Source of the DNA: Tetraselmis striata
Lineage: Eukaryota; Chlorophyta; Chlorodendrophyceae; Chlorodendrales; Chlorodendraceae
Direction of reading: 5' to 3'
NCBI GenBank assembly: GCA_006384855.1
Contig: VCJN01000299.1
Coordinates: 1 to 64,000, forward strand
DNA: 64,000 nucleotides
Positions within the stretch are counted from its first letter, which is position 1; the number at the start of each line of letters is the position of its first letter. A model generated the notes under the pieces. The model saw only the letters and a program-made list of their open reading frames with translations. It was not told the origin of the DNA and made no database searches. This document shows positions 9,026-20,196 of this stretch, in pieces. The position numbers and the translations under genes are program-made.

Positions 9026-12000
9026 ATGCGTCAGGCGGCCCGAGCCGCCCCGAAGGCTTTGATCCCCCGCCTGCTTGCCGTCGCGGCATTTACATATCCT
9101 GTGCCAGTACTGTATACCGCTCGGCTCCCCGCCGTTGGTAGTCGGCTCCTCCTCCCCCCCCCCCCCCCCCCCCCCCCCGGCTCGCTAACGATGCACTCGC
9201 CGGCATGCTATCGCCAGCGGCTCCGCGTGCGTGTTGATGGCGACTGACGCGCCGGGCGACTGAGTCAGGTCCCTTTGCTTCCGTCGCAGGCCGGGCTACC
9301 GTTGGGCGGTCTGGGGCTGCTGAGCGCTCGCCACTTCAGCAGCAACGACAAAAGCGATAGCAGCAGCGGCGGCAGCGGCAGCCCCACCGAGGGCTGCGCC
9401 AAGTGCCCCACCTGCCAGGGCCCTGTCACCGCGCTGCCCACCGGCAACCAGGGCATTCTGGTCGTGCAGGTGCGCGACCTGCACACCCCTCCAACCTGTA
9501 AATCGGAGTCACATGCCGACATCCCGCAGCCACCATCCACTGTCTGCCCCCCCCCCCCCCCCCCCTTCTTCTCACTTAAAATCCTCGCCCCTGTGCGGAC
9601 ACCTGACTCCCTCGCCCGTCTGGACTGTGCACAGTCCGGGGCGCAGATGCTGTGGTGCAACGCATGCAAGGTGCGGACCCATGCCATGCCGTGGCGCTGC
9701 TGAATGCCGGGAAGAGCATGTCTCTGCAGCTCCCCAACACCCCCCAGCCTCACTTTGCCTCATTCCACCCCACCCTACCCAATTTTAACGTTCTGCTGGT
9801 GCTGCAGGAGGTGAAGCACAGCAAGGATGCGATTTCTGCGCCCAAGGCCGAGCAGCAGGCGCCGTCCGACGGAGGCGCATCCCCCACCACGATGACCTCC
9901 TCCGGCGCGATGCCCATCGGTACCGTCAACATGCAGAGCCTGCAGCCCACGCTCCACCAGAGCACGCCTGGCACCTCCTTTGGCGGCTCCTCAGCCAGTG
10001 GCGCCACGGTGCACTCTCCCCCCCCCCCCCCCCCAAACACACACACCAAAAAAAAAACACGCTGCCTGCGCCCTCTCGCCGGCGCCCGCCCGCCCGCCTG
10101 GCCGAGGTTTGCCGCGTGCTGAGGCCATGACACGCCTGCGTACTGCAGGGCCACCCGGGCTTTGGGCTTGACAACGTGCCACCGCCTCGCGAGATTGTGG
10201 AGGCGCTGGACCAGTGGGTGGTGGGCCAGAAGCATGCCAAGAAGGTGCGCAACTCCCCCGATGGAAAGAGGGAGGGGGAGGGACGAGGGGCTTGGGGGAG
10301 CCGGCCTGGCATTCCTTGGATGTTTTTGTGACCTATATCTGGGACGCCACCGAACAGAGAAGGGACTTCAAAATTTGTTTATGCCTAGATAGTACCGGCG
10401 CGATAGGCAATTAGTGGCAGCTGCCGAGGCACTCGTAGAAACCTGGGGTTTTAACCCTCGCAATCGAGGTTCCGGCGCATATGCTTGATAAACACAGAGG
10501 AGACTCGGTAGCGATGGAGGCAACACAGGCTCATCCAGCGAAGCGTCGATGTTTCGGCGGTGAGCTTTATTGCCGTACGGGTACTCGTATTGTGCAGCGG
10601 ATCGGGCCTTTAGGTGCATGACTAAAGCGCTTATCTACTGGCATGTACTACTAAGTACTGTAATCCACCCACCCACTGACCCACCCACCCACCCACCCAT
10701 GGTCCTTAATTACACAGCCGTCCGATTACGATCTCACGGTTGGGAGGCTATGAGTACTGGTACTCGCTGCTGGTAATGGGAAAAAAAATCTGGCACTTCA
10801 AAGCGCTGGCAATGGAATTGATGGAACTGTAGGCCAGTGATATAGAACCCGTTCTTTTAAAATTTTCTGAAAAATGGACGCATTGCTGATTCAACTGTCA
10901 AGTTACTTCATATATGTTGTCCAAGTGGGCTCGTATGCTGGCCGTAGAGACCTTCATAATATTTCAGCTATGGTTTTGTAGTTTTTGTTTTGCATGTGAC
11001 CTCCGCATCGTTCCTGATATGCCGATGTTGAGTGTTCCTCCGTCGTACATGCCGCGAAACCGGTGAAGTACTTGGTGCAGCTTATCACTATGTCAAGATT
11101 AAGGGCGACCCTAGAGTCGTCGTCAAAGTAGATGGGGACAACTTTGTGTCGGGCAAGATGGGGTCCAGGAACCTCATCACATTCTGCGCAAAGTACTAGT
11201 AGTATATTCTGCAGTACATCATGCGACGAAATGTGACCGTCGAAATTGGCGGAACAACGATCCGATAATGGCATTCCGGAAGATTTTGGCGCGGCTACTA
11301 GGCAGAGCTTCACCGTGCTCCGCTTTTTTCCCCTGGTGAAATTCGATGAGTTGCAGCACTTGCCCCAGTATGTATGGGTAACTCGCACACGATGACGACC
11401 CGCCCGGTATCGGCCGGCCGGGAGCGCCGTGCCGGACAGCTAGGGCAGGGTCGTATTTGCGGTGTTTTGATTTCCCCTTCGGCACCCGCATTGAGTACGC
11501 GGGAATCCGATTGATTAGGATGCCTTTCCAGGTGTTTGTGAGCTCGGAGTGGCGTGGCTGGAATCGCTTGGCGGATCCCACTGGAGTCGGGCCCTTTATT
11601 CCTGCAGCTGCCCCCCATGCGGATGCTCCCGGAGGCCCCGGCGCACTGACGGCTGCCCGGCGGGCGCAGGTGCTGGCCGTGGCGGTCCACAACCACTACA
11701 AGCGCCTGCAGCACGAGAGCAAGCGCAAGCTGCGCGCCGCCGCGAGGGGCGTGCCCGACATGGACATGCACGAGGTGGCCCCCCAGCCCGCCGCGCGCCC
11801 GCCGCCCCCCACTGATGGAAAGAGCTTGCTCAGCATTGTGCGCACCCCCCCTCCCTCCCTCGGTCCCCTGCCCGCTCACCCGTTCCGCTCCTCACAATCC
11901 TGGCACAGTGTTGGCCCCGTCTGCATGCGCAAAGGGGGGGGGGGGGGGGGGGGACACTCGCTGGCCTTGGTGGGATTACGGTGCTGCACGTCACTCCCTG

Positions 12001-14919
12001 TTTGGCCGCACACCGCGTCACTGGGGCAAATTGAAATTGAAATTTGTTACAACTCTTTTCCCGGGTGAACCAGACCAGCTGCCTTACGGCCTGGCGGCAC
12101 GAACCCACCGCATAGGATCCACTTGTGAAAGCGCGTAGCGTGCATCCCTCTGAACGTCAAGTCGTAGTTGAAATCTCTCACAACTTCATTCCCGGGCGTA
12201 CAGGGTCAGCTGTCTTGCGACCCAGCTCCACGAACCCGCATAGGGCCAATCGTAGCTCGTAGCGTGTAGCTCTGCGACGGCCGATCACCGAGGCACTGCA
12301 TTCAGTCACAACTCTCTCCCTCCCCCCTTTCCCCTCTCGGCATGCTGGCCTCCCGGGGGAACACCGTCCCAAGACCCCAATACCGAGGCGCGTGATGATC
12401 CCAAAGCACGCGTTCCAGGCGCCGTGTCCTGTATCCAATGCCTCTGCCTTTCGCTCTCCCTTCTTCCCCGAATTGCGGACCCGACTGCCAGGCGTGCTGG
12501 TCATTGAAGATGCACACACACACCGCGCTCTGCCCCGCTTTTGTCTAGTTAACACTGGCAGTGCCCCGCGGCCAAGTTCCGTCCATGGAAGCAGCTGTCG
12601 CGTGTACGGGATCCCAGCGTGGCTCGTGGCTTGCAGGTCATGCATGGGCTAGATACAACGCGCGTAAAGAGGGGTGATTCTGGGGGTGGTCGCGGGGTGA
12701 CCCCGGTGGCCGTGGCGCAGGACTGGCACCAGCCCATGGACTCGATGGGCGGTGGGGCGGAGGAGGCGGCGGCCGACGCGGAGGAGGGCGGGGAGGAGCT
12801 GGACGTGGAGCTGGACAAGAGCAACGTGCTCCTGCTGGGCCCCACCGGCAGCGGCAAGACGCTCCTGGCCAAGACGCTGGCGCGTCTCGTCAACGTCCCC
12901 TTTGCCATGGCGGACTCCACCACCCTCACGCAGGTGCAGGGCACACGCGACCACATGCCCCCTTGCTATCTCCCCTCCAAATTGTAGATTCAGGGTTTGA
13001 GGGTTTCAGTTTTTTTAGGGTTAAAATCCCAAAATCTAGAAACCCTAGAAACTCAGACCCTGTGAGCTCCCCCCCAGGCGGGCTACGTCGGCGAGGACGT
13101 GGAGTCCATCCTGTACAAGCTGCTGCAGGCATCGGGGCACAACCTGGCGGCCGCCCAGATGGGCATCGTGTACATCGACGAGGTGGACAAAGTGACCAAG
13201 AAGTCGGAGAACCTGTCCATCACGCGCGACGTGAGCGGCGAGGGCGTGCAGCAGGCGCTGCTCAAGATGCTGGAGGGCACGGTGGTCAACGTGCCGGAGA
13301 AGGGCGGCCGCAAGAACCCGCGCGGCGATTTTGTGCAGATTGACACGAAGGACATCCTGTTCATCTGCGGGGGTGCCTTTGTGGACCTCGAGCGCCAGGT
13401 GCGCCGGGCGTCTAATGCGGATGGCGGCAACAGGTCCGCCACCCCGACTTGACTGTAAACTTCTCATCTCCATTTCCTTCATCCCGCCCCTCCCCTTCTC
13501 AGGTCCACGAGCGCCGCCACGAGTCCTCCATTGGGTTCGGGGCCCCGGTGCGCGAGAAGTTTGCCAAGGTGAGCCAGGACGCGGCGACGGCCGCCACCAC
13601 CGCCCCGCTGGACGTGGAGCACACCGACCTCATCTCGTACGGCCTCATCCCGGAGTTCACTGGCCGCTTCCCCGTCATCGTCGCCCTTCAGGTGCGCCCC
13701 GCTCCACAGGCCCTGCCCTGCGATCATCGCGCCTTCCGCCTTATGCATGCCGGGCTTGCGTGCCGCCAAGCCCCCCCCCCCCCCCCCCCCCCCTTTCTGC
13801 CTGCTGCTTCCAACCCGGCAGGCGCTGAACGATGCGGAGCTGATCAACGTGATGACGGAGCCCAAGAACGCGCTGATCAAGCAGTACAGCACGATGCTGC
13901 AGATGAACGGCGCGGACCTGGAGGTGACGCAGGAGGCGCTGCGCGCGATCGCGACCGAGGCGCGCAAGAAGGGCACCGGCGCGCGCGGCCTGCGCAGCAT
14001 CATGGAGAAGCTGCTCATGGAGGCCATGTACAAGGTGCGCCTCTCCCCGGGTGTTAAGTGGAGCGTCCGACTTTCAACTCCCAAACATGGTTTTTGACCT
14101 GAACCTACATTGTGTGTTCGTTACGAATTTGGGGATGAATATGACAATTCCTGAATTGTTTACCCCCCACAATCGGGGGATAACTATGACAAAAATCGAA
14201 TAGGGCTTGAATGTGGGGTGACCCCAAAACCTAAAAGCCCGTATACACGGTGCTGTAACTTGTCAGAGGCTTACCCCAAACCTAATTAGGGTCTTAGGTT
14301 TGGGTTCAACCCTAACTAAAATCCTTCTGAAAAATTGAGATGGAAGTTGATTGGGTCGAAGCGTAGAGTCGGCCGTATCATTTAGGTCTAGGCCGGCTGA
14401 AGGTTGCAATAGTTTGTGGCCGCAACGGGACCGTGACAGGGAATGGTGTGCGAGGTTACTCCCACGGTCACGCAGTACCGGCCGGAACCAGTACTGGATG
14501 ACTAAAACAATATCTTATATACTGGAGATCAAATCAGTCGCTGAAACATCCACAGATTGGAAGGTCTTAATCAAACCCTCCCCGTACGAGTTTGGGGTTT
14601 CAACCGACACCCCGGAACCCGAGCAATCCTGAAATCATGCATGGGAAGGGCAAATTGGCGTGTCTGGCAGGATGCTGGGAATATCTCTGAGGGCAATTGC
14701 GGGTGTGTTTCTGCCGTCAAAGAGTCCATCGACAGATGTGCATCCCGCTACGCGCTTTATGCTGCCGTCCGAACTGACCGCTTTGATTTGGACCCTCAGG
14801 TGCCCGACCTGGACGGGCGCAGCACCGTCCTGCTGGACGCGCCCGACGTGATGGCGAAGACCGGCGCGCGCGTCATCGAGTCCGAGGACTGCCAGGAGCC
14901 CAAGGCCGCCACCGGATGA
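9026..14919 (+). CDS. clpX: ClpX, ATP-dependent unfoldase of the ClpXP protease, organelle-targeted
   Basis: This is an AAA+ unfoldase that threads substrates into ClpP. Exons: 9026-9100, 9290-9469, 9635-9670, 9808-10008, 10149-10244, 11670-11837, 12721-12933, 13078-13398, 13503-13691, 13822-14034 and 14800-14919, about 603 aa. Every intron is phase 0. The N-terminus is basic and hydroxylated, with RHFSS before a Ser/Gly linker, suggesting a mitochondrial presequence. A C4 zinc-binding domain follows (CAKC and CNAC), then [17 protein letters not shown], Walker A GPTGSGKT (12838-12861), the pore loop GYVGED, Walker [10 protein letters not shown] (13164-13190), the ClpP-binding IGF loop (SSIGFGAPV, near 13530), [12 protein letters not shown] and sensor-2 GARGLR. 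All key residues are present, so it should be active. The first exon, and the exact acceptor of the fourth (9808 or a site upstream), are the weak points. Confidence 0.9.
10245..11669 (+). other. Long fifth intron of clpX (1.4 kb)
   Basis: It separates the exon ending VVGQKHAKK from the exon starting [11 protein letters not shown]. Most of it is lower in GC than the exons. It contains a short hairpin-like word aaccctcgcaatcgaggtt near 10452 and a (CCCA)n patch near 10675-10698. No coding sequence was recognised. Confidence 0.5.
12020..12305 (-). repeat. Two tandem copies of an intron-resident repeat, in clpX intron 6
   Basis: Read on the minus strand, each unit runs: cagaggg, ctacgcgctt or ctacgagcta, ccctatgcgg, gggttcg, cagctg, then (g)aagttgtgagag or agagttgtaacaaatttcaa. 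The same order occurs on the plus strand inside two introns of the RNA-dependent RNA polymerase gene at 62.9-63.1 and 63.4-63.6 kb. Relative to transcription of the host gene, all copies point the same way. Confidence 0.6.
12985..13065. repeat. Degenerate telomere-like words in clpX intron 7
   Basis: The words cagggtttgagggtttcag and ttttttagggttaaaatccc are followed by their rough complement tctagaaaccctagaaactc, giving an imperfect inverted repeat made of TTTAGGG-like pieces. Similar words occur at 14195-14310 in intron 10 and at 16430-16475. Confidence 0.4.
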
Positions 14920-16140
14920 GGCGGCCTCCGCGCCCCCCCCCCCCCCCCCCCTGAGGGGCTGTACCAATACAATGGGCGGACATCCCTTGATTCCTAAACG
15001 AAACCGGGAAGGTCGACGCGGAACGGCCTGGGGAATCTGCCTGTCCCTGGTCGAGCTGCTTGACAAACACATGGCATCCAGATAATGTGCGGGGGCGGGC
15101 GCTCCCAGGCAGGGGGAGGGGGGGGGGGGACATATGGCCGTCCAGCTGGAGATAGCCTACCAATCCTGCGAGGCGGCAGCATCGCCACTCGTCCAGGATG
15201 TACACCTATTGTAGTTGCAGCATGCGCGCGCAGTTGTGGTTGCTTCAACCTTTGGCAGGAGAGGGGCGTGTCGGCATATGTAAAATTCACCGGGGAATGT
15301 TTGCGGCCTCCGGGTGGCGTGGCGGTCCTCCGCGCCCCGCTGTCATGACAGCTGCGCAGCTGCCACGCAAAAAAGTCGGAGAGTCGGCACACTGCATCAT
15401 GCTTTCATTGCCACGGGGCTCACGCCACACAGGGACTCCCCCGCTGCCGGCTCCTCTCCGATGCCGGCAGACATGACGGAGTGCGGAGCGCTACACTTGT
15501 CCCGGAGACAGAGCCGCTCACTGACCTCACGTGGCCCCGCGCCATGCCTCCCTTGAAGCTAGCTGGCCTTGTCATGCCTCCCAAAGCTCTACCAAGGTAC
15601 AGCGGCCCGGGCTTTGTGATCGTGACCATGGCCACAAATGACACGCTTCCAGGGCAACACCTCCAATGCTTAATGCAAGATAGCTAATGCCTCTACGTCA
15701 GAAGCACTGCAAGTACTTCCACGCTCAGCTGGATTCAAATTCCGCGCCCAGTACGCTGCTGGTTGAGGGCCCGCTCCCTGGACATCAATGGATGCCATGA
15801 AGTTGGATACCCAGGGACACGCTTCCTACATGTGCCGCACGTGCTCAACTGCCATATCACATCCTCCAACCCTTCAACTGAGTTACACACCACCAACTGG
15901 CAGCTTTGTAGCGCGAGAGCCGAGTCGCTGTGGTGATACGGACGAGGCTGTGACAGCGGCCGCGCATGGCTGGTCTGACGGCCGATCAGTCGCTTGGGAG
16001 ACCAAGGAGACCGTGCGTGCCCTACTCACCTCCATCGCAACACCAATCAAAACAGCGTGCTATTTGTACTGGGATCGCATGGACATCCCGAAGAGTCCGG
16101 CGATCCTCCTCGACAGGTGCCCGAGCAACTACCGGGTGAG
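14920..16140. other. Spacer between convergent clpX and OCP3-like gene
   Basis: This holds the 3' ends of the two convergent genes. A run of 17 C lies just after the clpX stop (14935-14951) and a G run at 15117-15129. No gene, RNA or clear poly(A) signal was recognised. The open frames on both strands here have no family resemblance. Confidence 0.5.
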
Positions 16141-18899
16141 CTACTCGCGCGGCCTCTCGCCGTCACCGTACTTCTCCTCCATGAAGCGCTTCTCCTCGCG
16201 CTCCTTCCGCCGGCCGCGCTGCCCGCTCGACTCCTGCGCGCGCCGCTCCGCAAACCAGTCCAGCGTCTTGCGCCGCGAGATGCGGTGCAGCTTGTAGACC
16301 CCCCTGGCACGCCCCGGCCAGACAAGGCGCACCCAAGCTCAACCGGTGCGTCAAGACATGCATGACTGACCCGTGCATCTGGGTCTGTGGGTGCGCGCAT
16401 GTCGTGAGACCCACACATACACGGCGGCCTCCAAAACCTAGCCTCGAGTGCAAAAACCCTAAACCGAACCCTGTTACAGGTAAATCCAGCTCGGCCTGAC
16501 CCTACACGATCAGTCTGGGGCGCTCCACTTGTATGTGCGTCCATATGTGTACATGTATGTATATTTATATACATATATATGTATATGTATATACATATGT
16601 ACATATCTCTGTGTATATATGTTACATATATATACATACATCAATACATATACATATATATTTATTATACATACATACATATCCAGATTCGTCCCGTCTG
16701 TTTGCAGTTGAGGGAGGAGCGAGGGCAATGGGGCGCGCACTGGATGACCTCCTCGCTCGGCCACCGGGTCTTCTCCCACACGCTCTCCAGCGTGTCGCGC
16801 GCCGCGCGGCTCATCCGCTTCTTGGCGAAGTCCCCGCCGTCCGCCTGGCGCTCTGGGGGGTGCACAGGGCGGTGCAGTGGGTAAGAGCTGAGGCGGTGCG
16901 CCCGCCGCGTGATTGGCGTGTCCGCTACGAGAGGGTGGTGGAGTGGCGGCCCCTCACAGTGCTCCGAAACCACCCCAAAGATCAAATCATCCCGGGCACG
17001 GGGTGCCACCTTTGAACGACAGCTTCTTCGCCGCCGCCGCTGCCTCCCGCTCCGACTTGAGCACCGCCTTCCGCTCCTTGTTGGCCGAGTAAGCCGCGAT
17101 CGCGGCCTCGCGCATGCTGTCCCGCGTGCTGCGCCGCCGGCAGGCCGGCGAGCGTCAGGGAGCGCGGCATGGAAGGGCGCGGGCGCGGGCGGCGCTCCGT
17201 GGGCCATCCCTTTTGCCCTCCCCCACTCCCCCCTTTCCCTTGGTCCCTTTCTGCAGCTAGCCGTAGGCGCACCCATCCGCCGAGGTCGTCACCGGGGCTG
17301 ATGTGTGTGGAGCCGTGATGAGTCATGCCGCATAACTCATAATGTAAGACATATGAGCATAGGGCGCAGGCCATATGACATATGTGTCATAAGACATAAG
17401 ACGTGAGGCATAAGACGACATATAGGCAAGACATAAGGTAAGACATAGGACACAAGACAGGGACATGCGACATATGGCGCGCGCAGGTGGTTAGGGTACG
17501 ACATTGCGGCTGCGCGCGCCGGCGAGGTAATACGCACACTGCGAATCAGAGCCTGCCCTTGTTGCCGCAGGTCAAATGCAAGCGCAACTACAGCGGAACG
17601 AGCTAGCGCGAATGTCCGTGTGGGTTGCTACCAGCGAGCCCAATTTGAGGCTTGTGATAAGGGCGTTCAGAGGTGCGTCGGCACTCGTACCATCCTGCTT
17701 CGAGGCATTTCCGGAGTAGCGCTGGGCTATTACTCATGTGTATTAAACAAATTGTATACTAACTGCTGGCGGTCGGAGCTTTTACTGTTCCCTTTGCCAC
17801 AAGTGCTGAAACTGATATTAACTGAAACTAATACAACTATTCGGCGCGGAATGATTTTGTATTCATATGTAAATACGGGCGCCAACCCGACTAAAAGAAC
17901 AAAACAATTAACAATGCGCTTTGTCTTCATTGGTCCATTTTCGGACGAATACATACGATATCATTACGAAAATTAAGGACATTCGCCACCACCCCATTTC
18001 TGAGAGCAAAAAATGGGTTATTATCTTGCTGCACTGGGGGGGGGGGGCGCGACATAGACGCTGGACTATCCACGGGTGCGAATTGCTGTTGGTACTGTTG
18101 CTGTGCGATATGTCGTAGCAATGACATGTACAACCTTCCTACATGGCGGATATCCTGGACGAGCCCTACTCGCGCCTGCTCATGTCACCCGCTGCAGCCC
18201 CCATGCACCGAGTCAGCACGGCGTGCACACGGACCTAGGCCCCTACGATGCTGTCGTGAATAATGCTGTCGTGCAACACGTCATGGGCACGCCGCCCCTC
18301 AGCGCCCGCCGGACCTGTCAGGCAGCGCCCCGAAGTCCTTGAGCCACTGGGTGATCTCCTCGCGCTCCATCTGCAGCTCCCCCGAGAGCTCACGCACCTG
18401 CCACGCCGCCCCCGCCCCTGCGCCGTGAGCCAGGACGCCGTCCCTTGTCCTCCCTCAGATCAAAGGGCAGTGATTGGGCGGGGCGCAAAGGGAGTGGGGG
18501 GGGGGGGGGGGCACCTTGACCTGCCGCCGCCCCTTGGCCAGCTCCTCGTGGAGGCGCACCGCCTGCCACGGCTGCAGCGGCTGCTGCGCTCCCTGCGCCA
18601 CCGCCGCCAGCGGCGCCGCCTGGCGAGGCGCAGCCCAGCGCCGGCGGGCGTCTCAGCAGAGCACAGGGGCTGGGGTGCCAGGGTCTGTGGGGCTGTAGAC
18701 ATGTGGGGTCGTGGGGTCGTGGTGCCGGCGGGGTGTGTCGCGTTGGGTATTGCGTGACTGCCTGCATGGTGGTCTGAGCATCGGGCGAGTGTGCGGGTGA
18801 GGGTGGTGGTGGTGGTGGGGGGGGGGGGGGGCTCACCCGGCGGGTGGCGCTCTGTCGGCTCACGCGCAGCGACACCTGGACCACTGGCTTCGGTCGCAG
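16141..18899 (-). CDS. OCP3-like homeodomain protein (5' end unresolved)
   Basis: This is a homeodomain-like regulator related to Arabidopsis OVEREXPRESSOR OF CATIONIC PEROXIDASE 3, a nuclear- and plastid-associated stress regulator. Exons from 5' to 3': 18899-18837, 18619-18515, 18397-18315, 17128-17010, 16852-16741 and 16303-16141, 214 aa so far. All junction phases agree. The N-terminal helical region [16 protein letters not shown] then [15 protein letters not shown] matches the OCP3 segment NWQLRRLARALKTGRRKTSI. The C-terminal homeodomain runs [28 protein letters not shown] and [17 protein letters not shown], with the recognition-helix WF..RR signature. A basic tail ends [12 protein letters not shown]3 proteins carry an acidic N-terminal part and transit peptide; those exons should lie upstream in 18.9-20 kb but could not be fixed. 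Confidence 0.75.
16531..16685. repeat. AT-rich microsatellite (acatatata / gtatatgt words)
   Basis: Low-complexity ATGTAT/ATACAT tract within the last-but-one intron of the OCP3-like gene. It makes spurious Tyr/Ile/His-rich open frames on both strands. Confidence 0.8.
17330..17480. repeat. Degenerate short tandem repeat, taagacata type
   Basis: Words such as cataagacataagacgtgag, gcataagacgacatata and ggtaagacataggacacaag repeat irregularly within the 1.2-kb intron 17129-18314 of the OCP3-like gene. The rest of that intron is AT-rich at 17700-18000, with no gene seen. Confidence 0.6.
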
Positions 18900-20110
18900 C
18901 TGCAATCGCCCCGCGGACGCCAACGCCAACGCCAACGCCATGCCGGTCAATGAGGCTCCGCCAGAGGGTGGCCCCCGGGGTTGGTTGCTGCGCGGCCTGC
19001 TGGGTAATGTGTGCGGCTATCCGGCTGCTTTGGAACGGCAACAACACAGCAGAGCAATGCGCCAATCAGATTTGCAAACAAGACTGGCTTGGGGTGGGTG
19101 TGCCATGACACGATGGTAACCCGTATTCATAACAGCCCAACAGGGACGCGGAGGTGTTTTGTATATGCTGCACTGACTCCGTGCCTAGGGGCAAAAGTGT
19201 ATGGGCATGAGTAGGCATGAGAAGGAGAATGTCAGCCAACTAGGAAGGTTGGACAGATCACTACTATGACATGTCACATACCAACAATATGAACAACAGC
19301 ATGCGCCCAGATGGCCCAGCAATACCCAGAAAATACCTCATTATCAATCCTGCCATGGTTTCAAATAAGTCGCTATATCAGACACCATCTACCTGTACGT
19401 TGTTTGATGCCACGAGGCCGGGGCTATGCACGGTCCTATTGCCGACGCGTGCGCTTGCCGCTGCCGCTACCGCTGGTGCCTCGGCGGCACGCCGACGTCC
19501 CCCAGCTGCCCCCCCCCCCCCCCCCCCCACCCTCGGTGCCCATACCGGTATGCTACACACGCACGACAGGCACCCGACTCCAAGCCCTCCCCCCTGTGGC
19601 TTAACTGTCGCCTGCCCCTGTTCCGAGTCGTCCCTACCCCGGTGCCCCCCACAGAGCCGCCGCCGCCGCCGTGGGCGCGGCTGCCCCGTTGAACGTGCAA
19701 ACAACCGCCGCAATGGGCCGCCGCCGACGGTGCGTGTGCCCGGGAGACGGCGGCCGTGCGTAGGGCAGCTGCTCGTGGGGCGCGCGGGGGGGGGGGGGGG
19801 GGGGAGGGGGGGAGGTTTCAAGTACCAGGCTGTGCGGGTACTCCGGTTTGGACAGCTGCAAGGAGGGAGGGCCGTCCAGAGCGGCCTGAAGTCTGCTGGA
19901 GGTCGGCGAGCGTGAGCGCAGGGGAGATCGACCGTGCTTTACCCCTGGCGGCGCTCGGTGCGCCGACGCTTTTCCGTCACGTGCTGGCCCGCGCCCGTGG
20001 AGCGCCGTCATCGTCAGCATGCTGGTGCTGGTACCACGGTACCTATTTGTCAGTCCCATTCATGGTTGATCGATGTAAAGGATTGATGTAGGAGGCCACT
20101 GAACCCCCTT
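18900..20110 (-). other. 5' region of the OCP3-like gene
   Basis: It should contain the missing N-terminal exons and promoter of the OCP3-like gene. It contains C and G homopolymers at 19508-19528 and 19785-19810 and short GC-rich frames, none of which could be joined to the 18899 exon with confidence. Confidence 0.35.
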
Positions 20111-20114
20111 TTTT

Positions 20115-20157
20115 TTTGGTGATTTCCGATATCGCCTTCTGCTGCTAGCTCATGTAA
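20115..20157 (+). mobile_element. LINE scrap (identical to part of the 8.1-kb LINE)
   Basis: ttttggtgatttccgatatc and the following bases to catgtaa are the exact reverse complement of 8088-8131, close to the 5' limit of the recognised reverse transcriptase of the decayed LINE. About 43 bp match without a difference. Confidence 0.7.
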
Positions 20158-20196
20158 TTATATGTAGGAGGCCACTGTAGTACGGGTATGGATCAA

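Noticed and set aside
16531-16711. Tyr/Ile-rich small proteins
   Set aside because: Translation of an AT microsatellite; the same applies to 35.77-36.05 and 52.59-52.86 kb.
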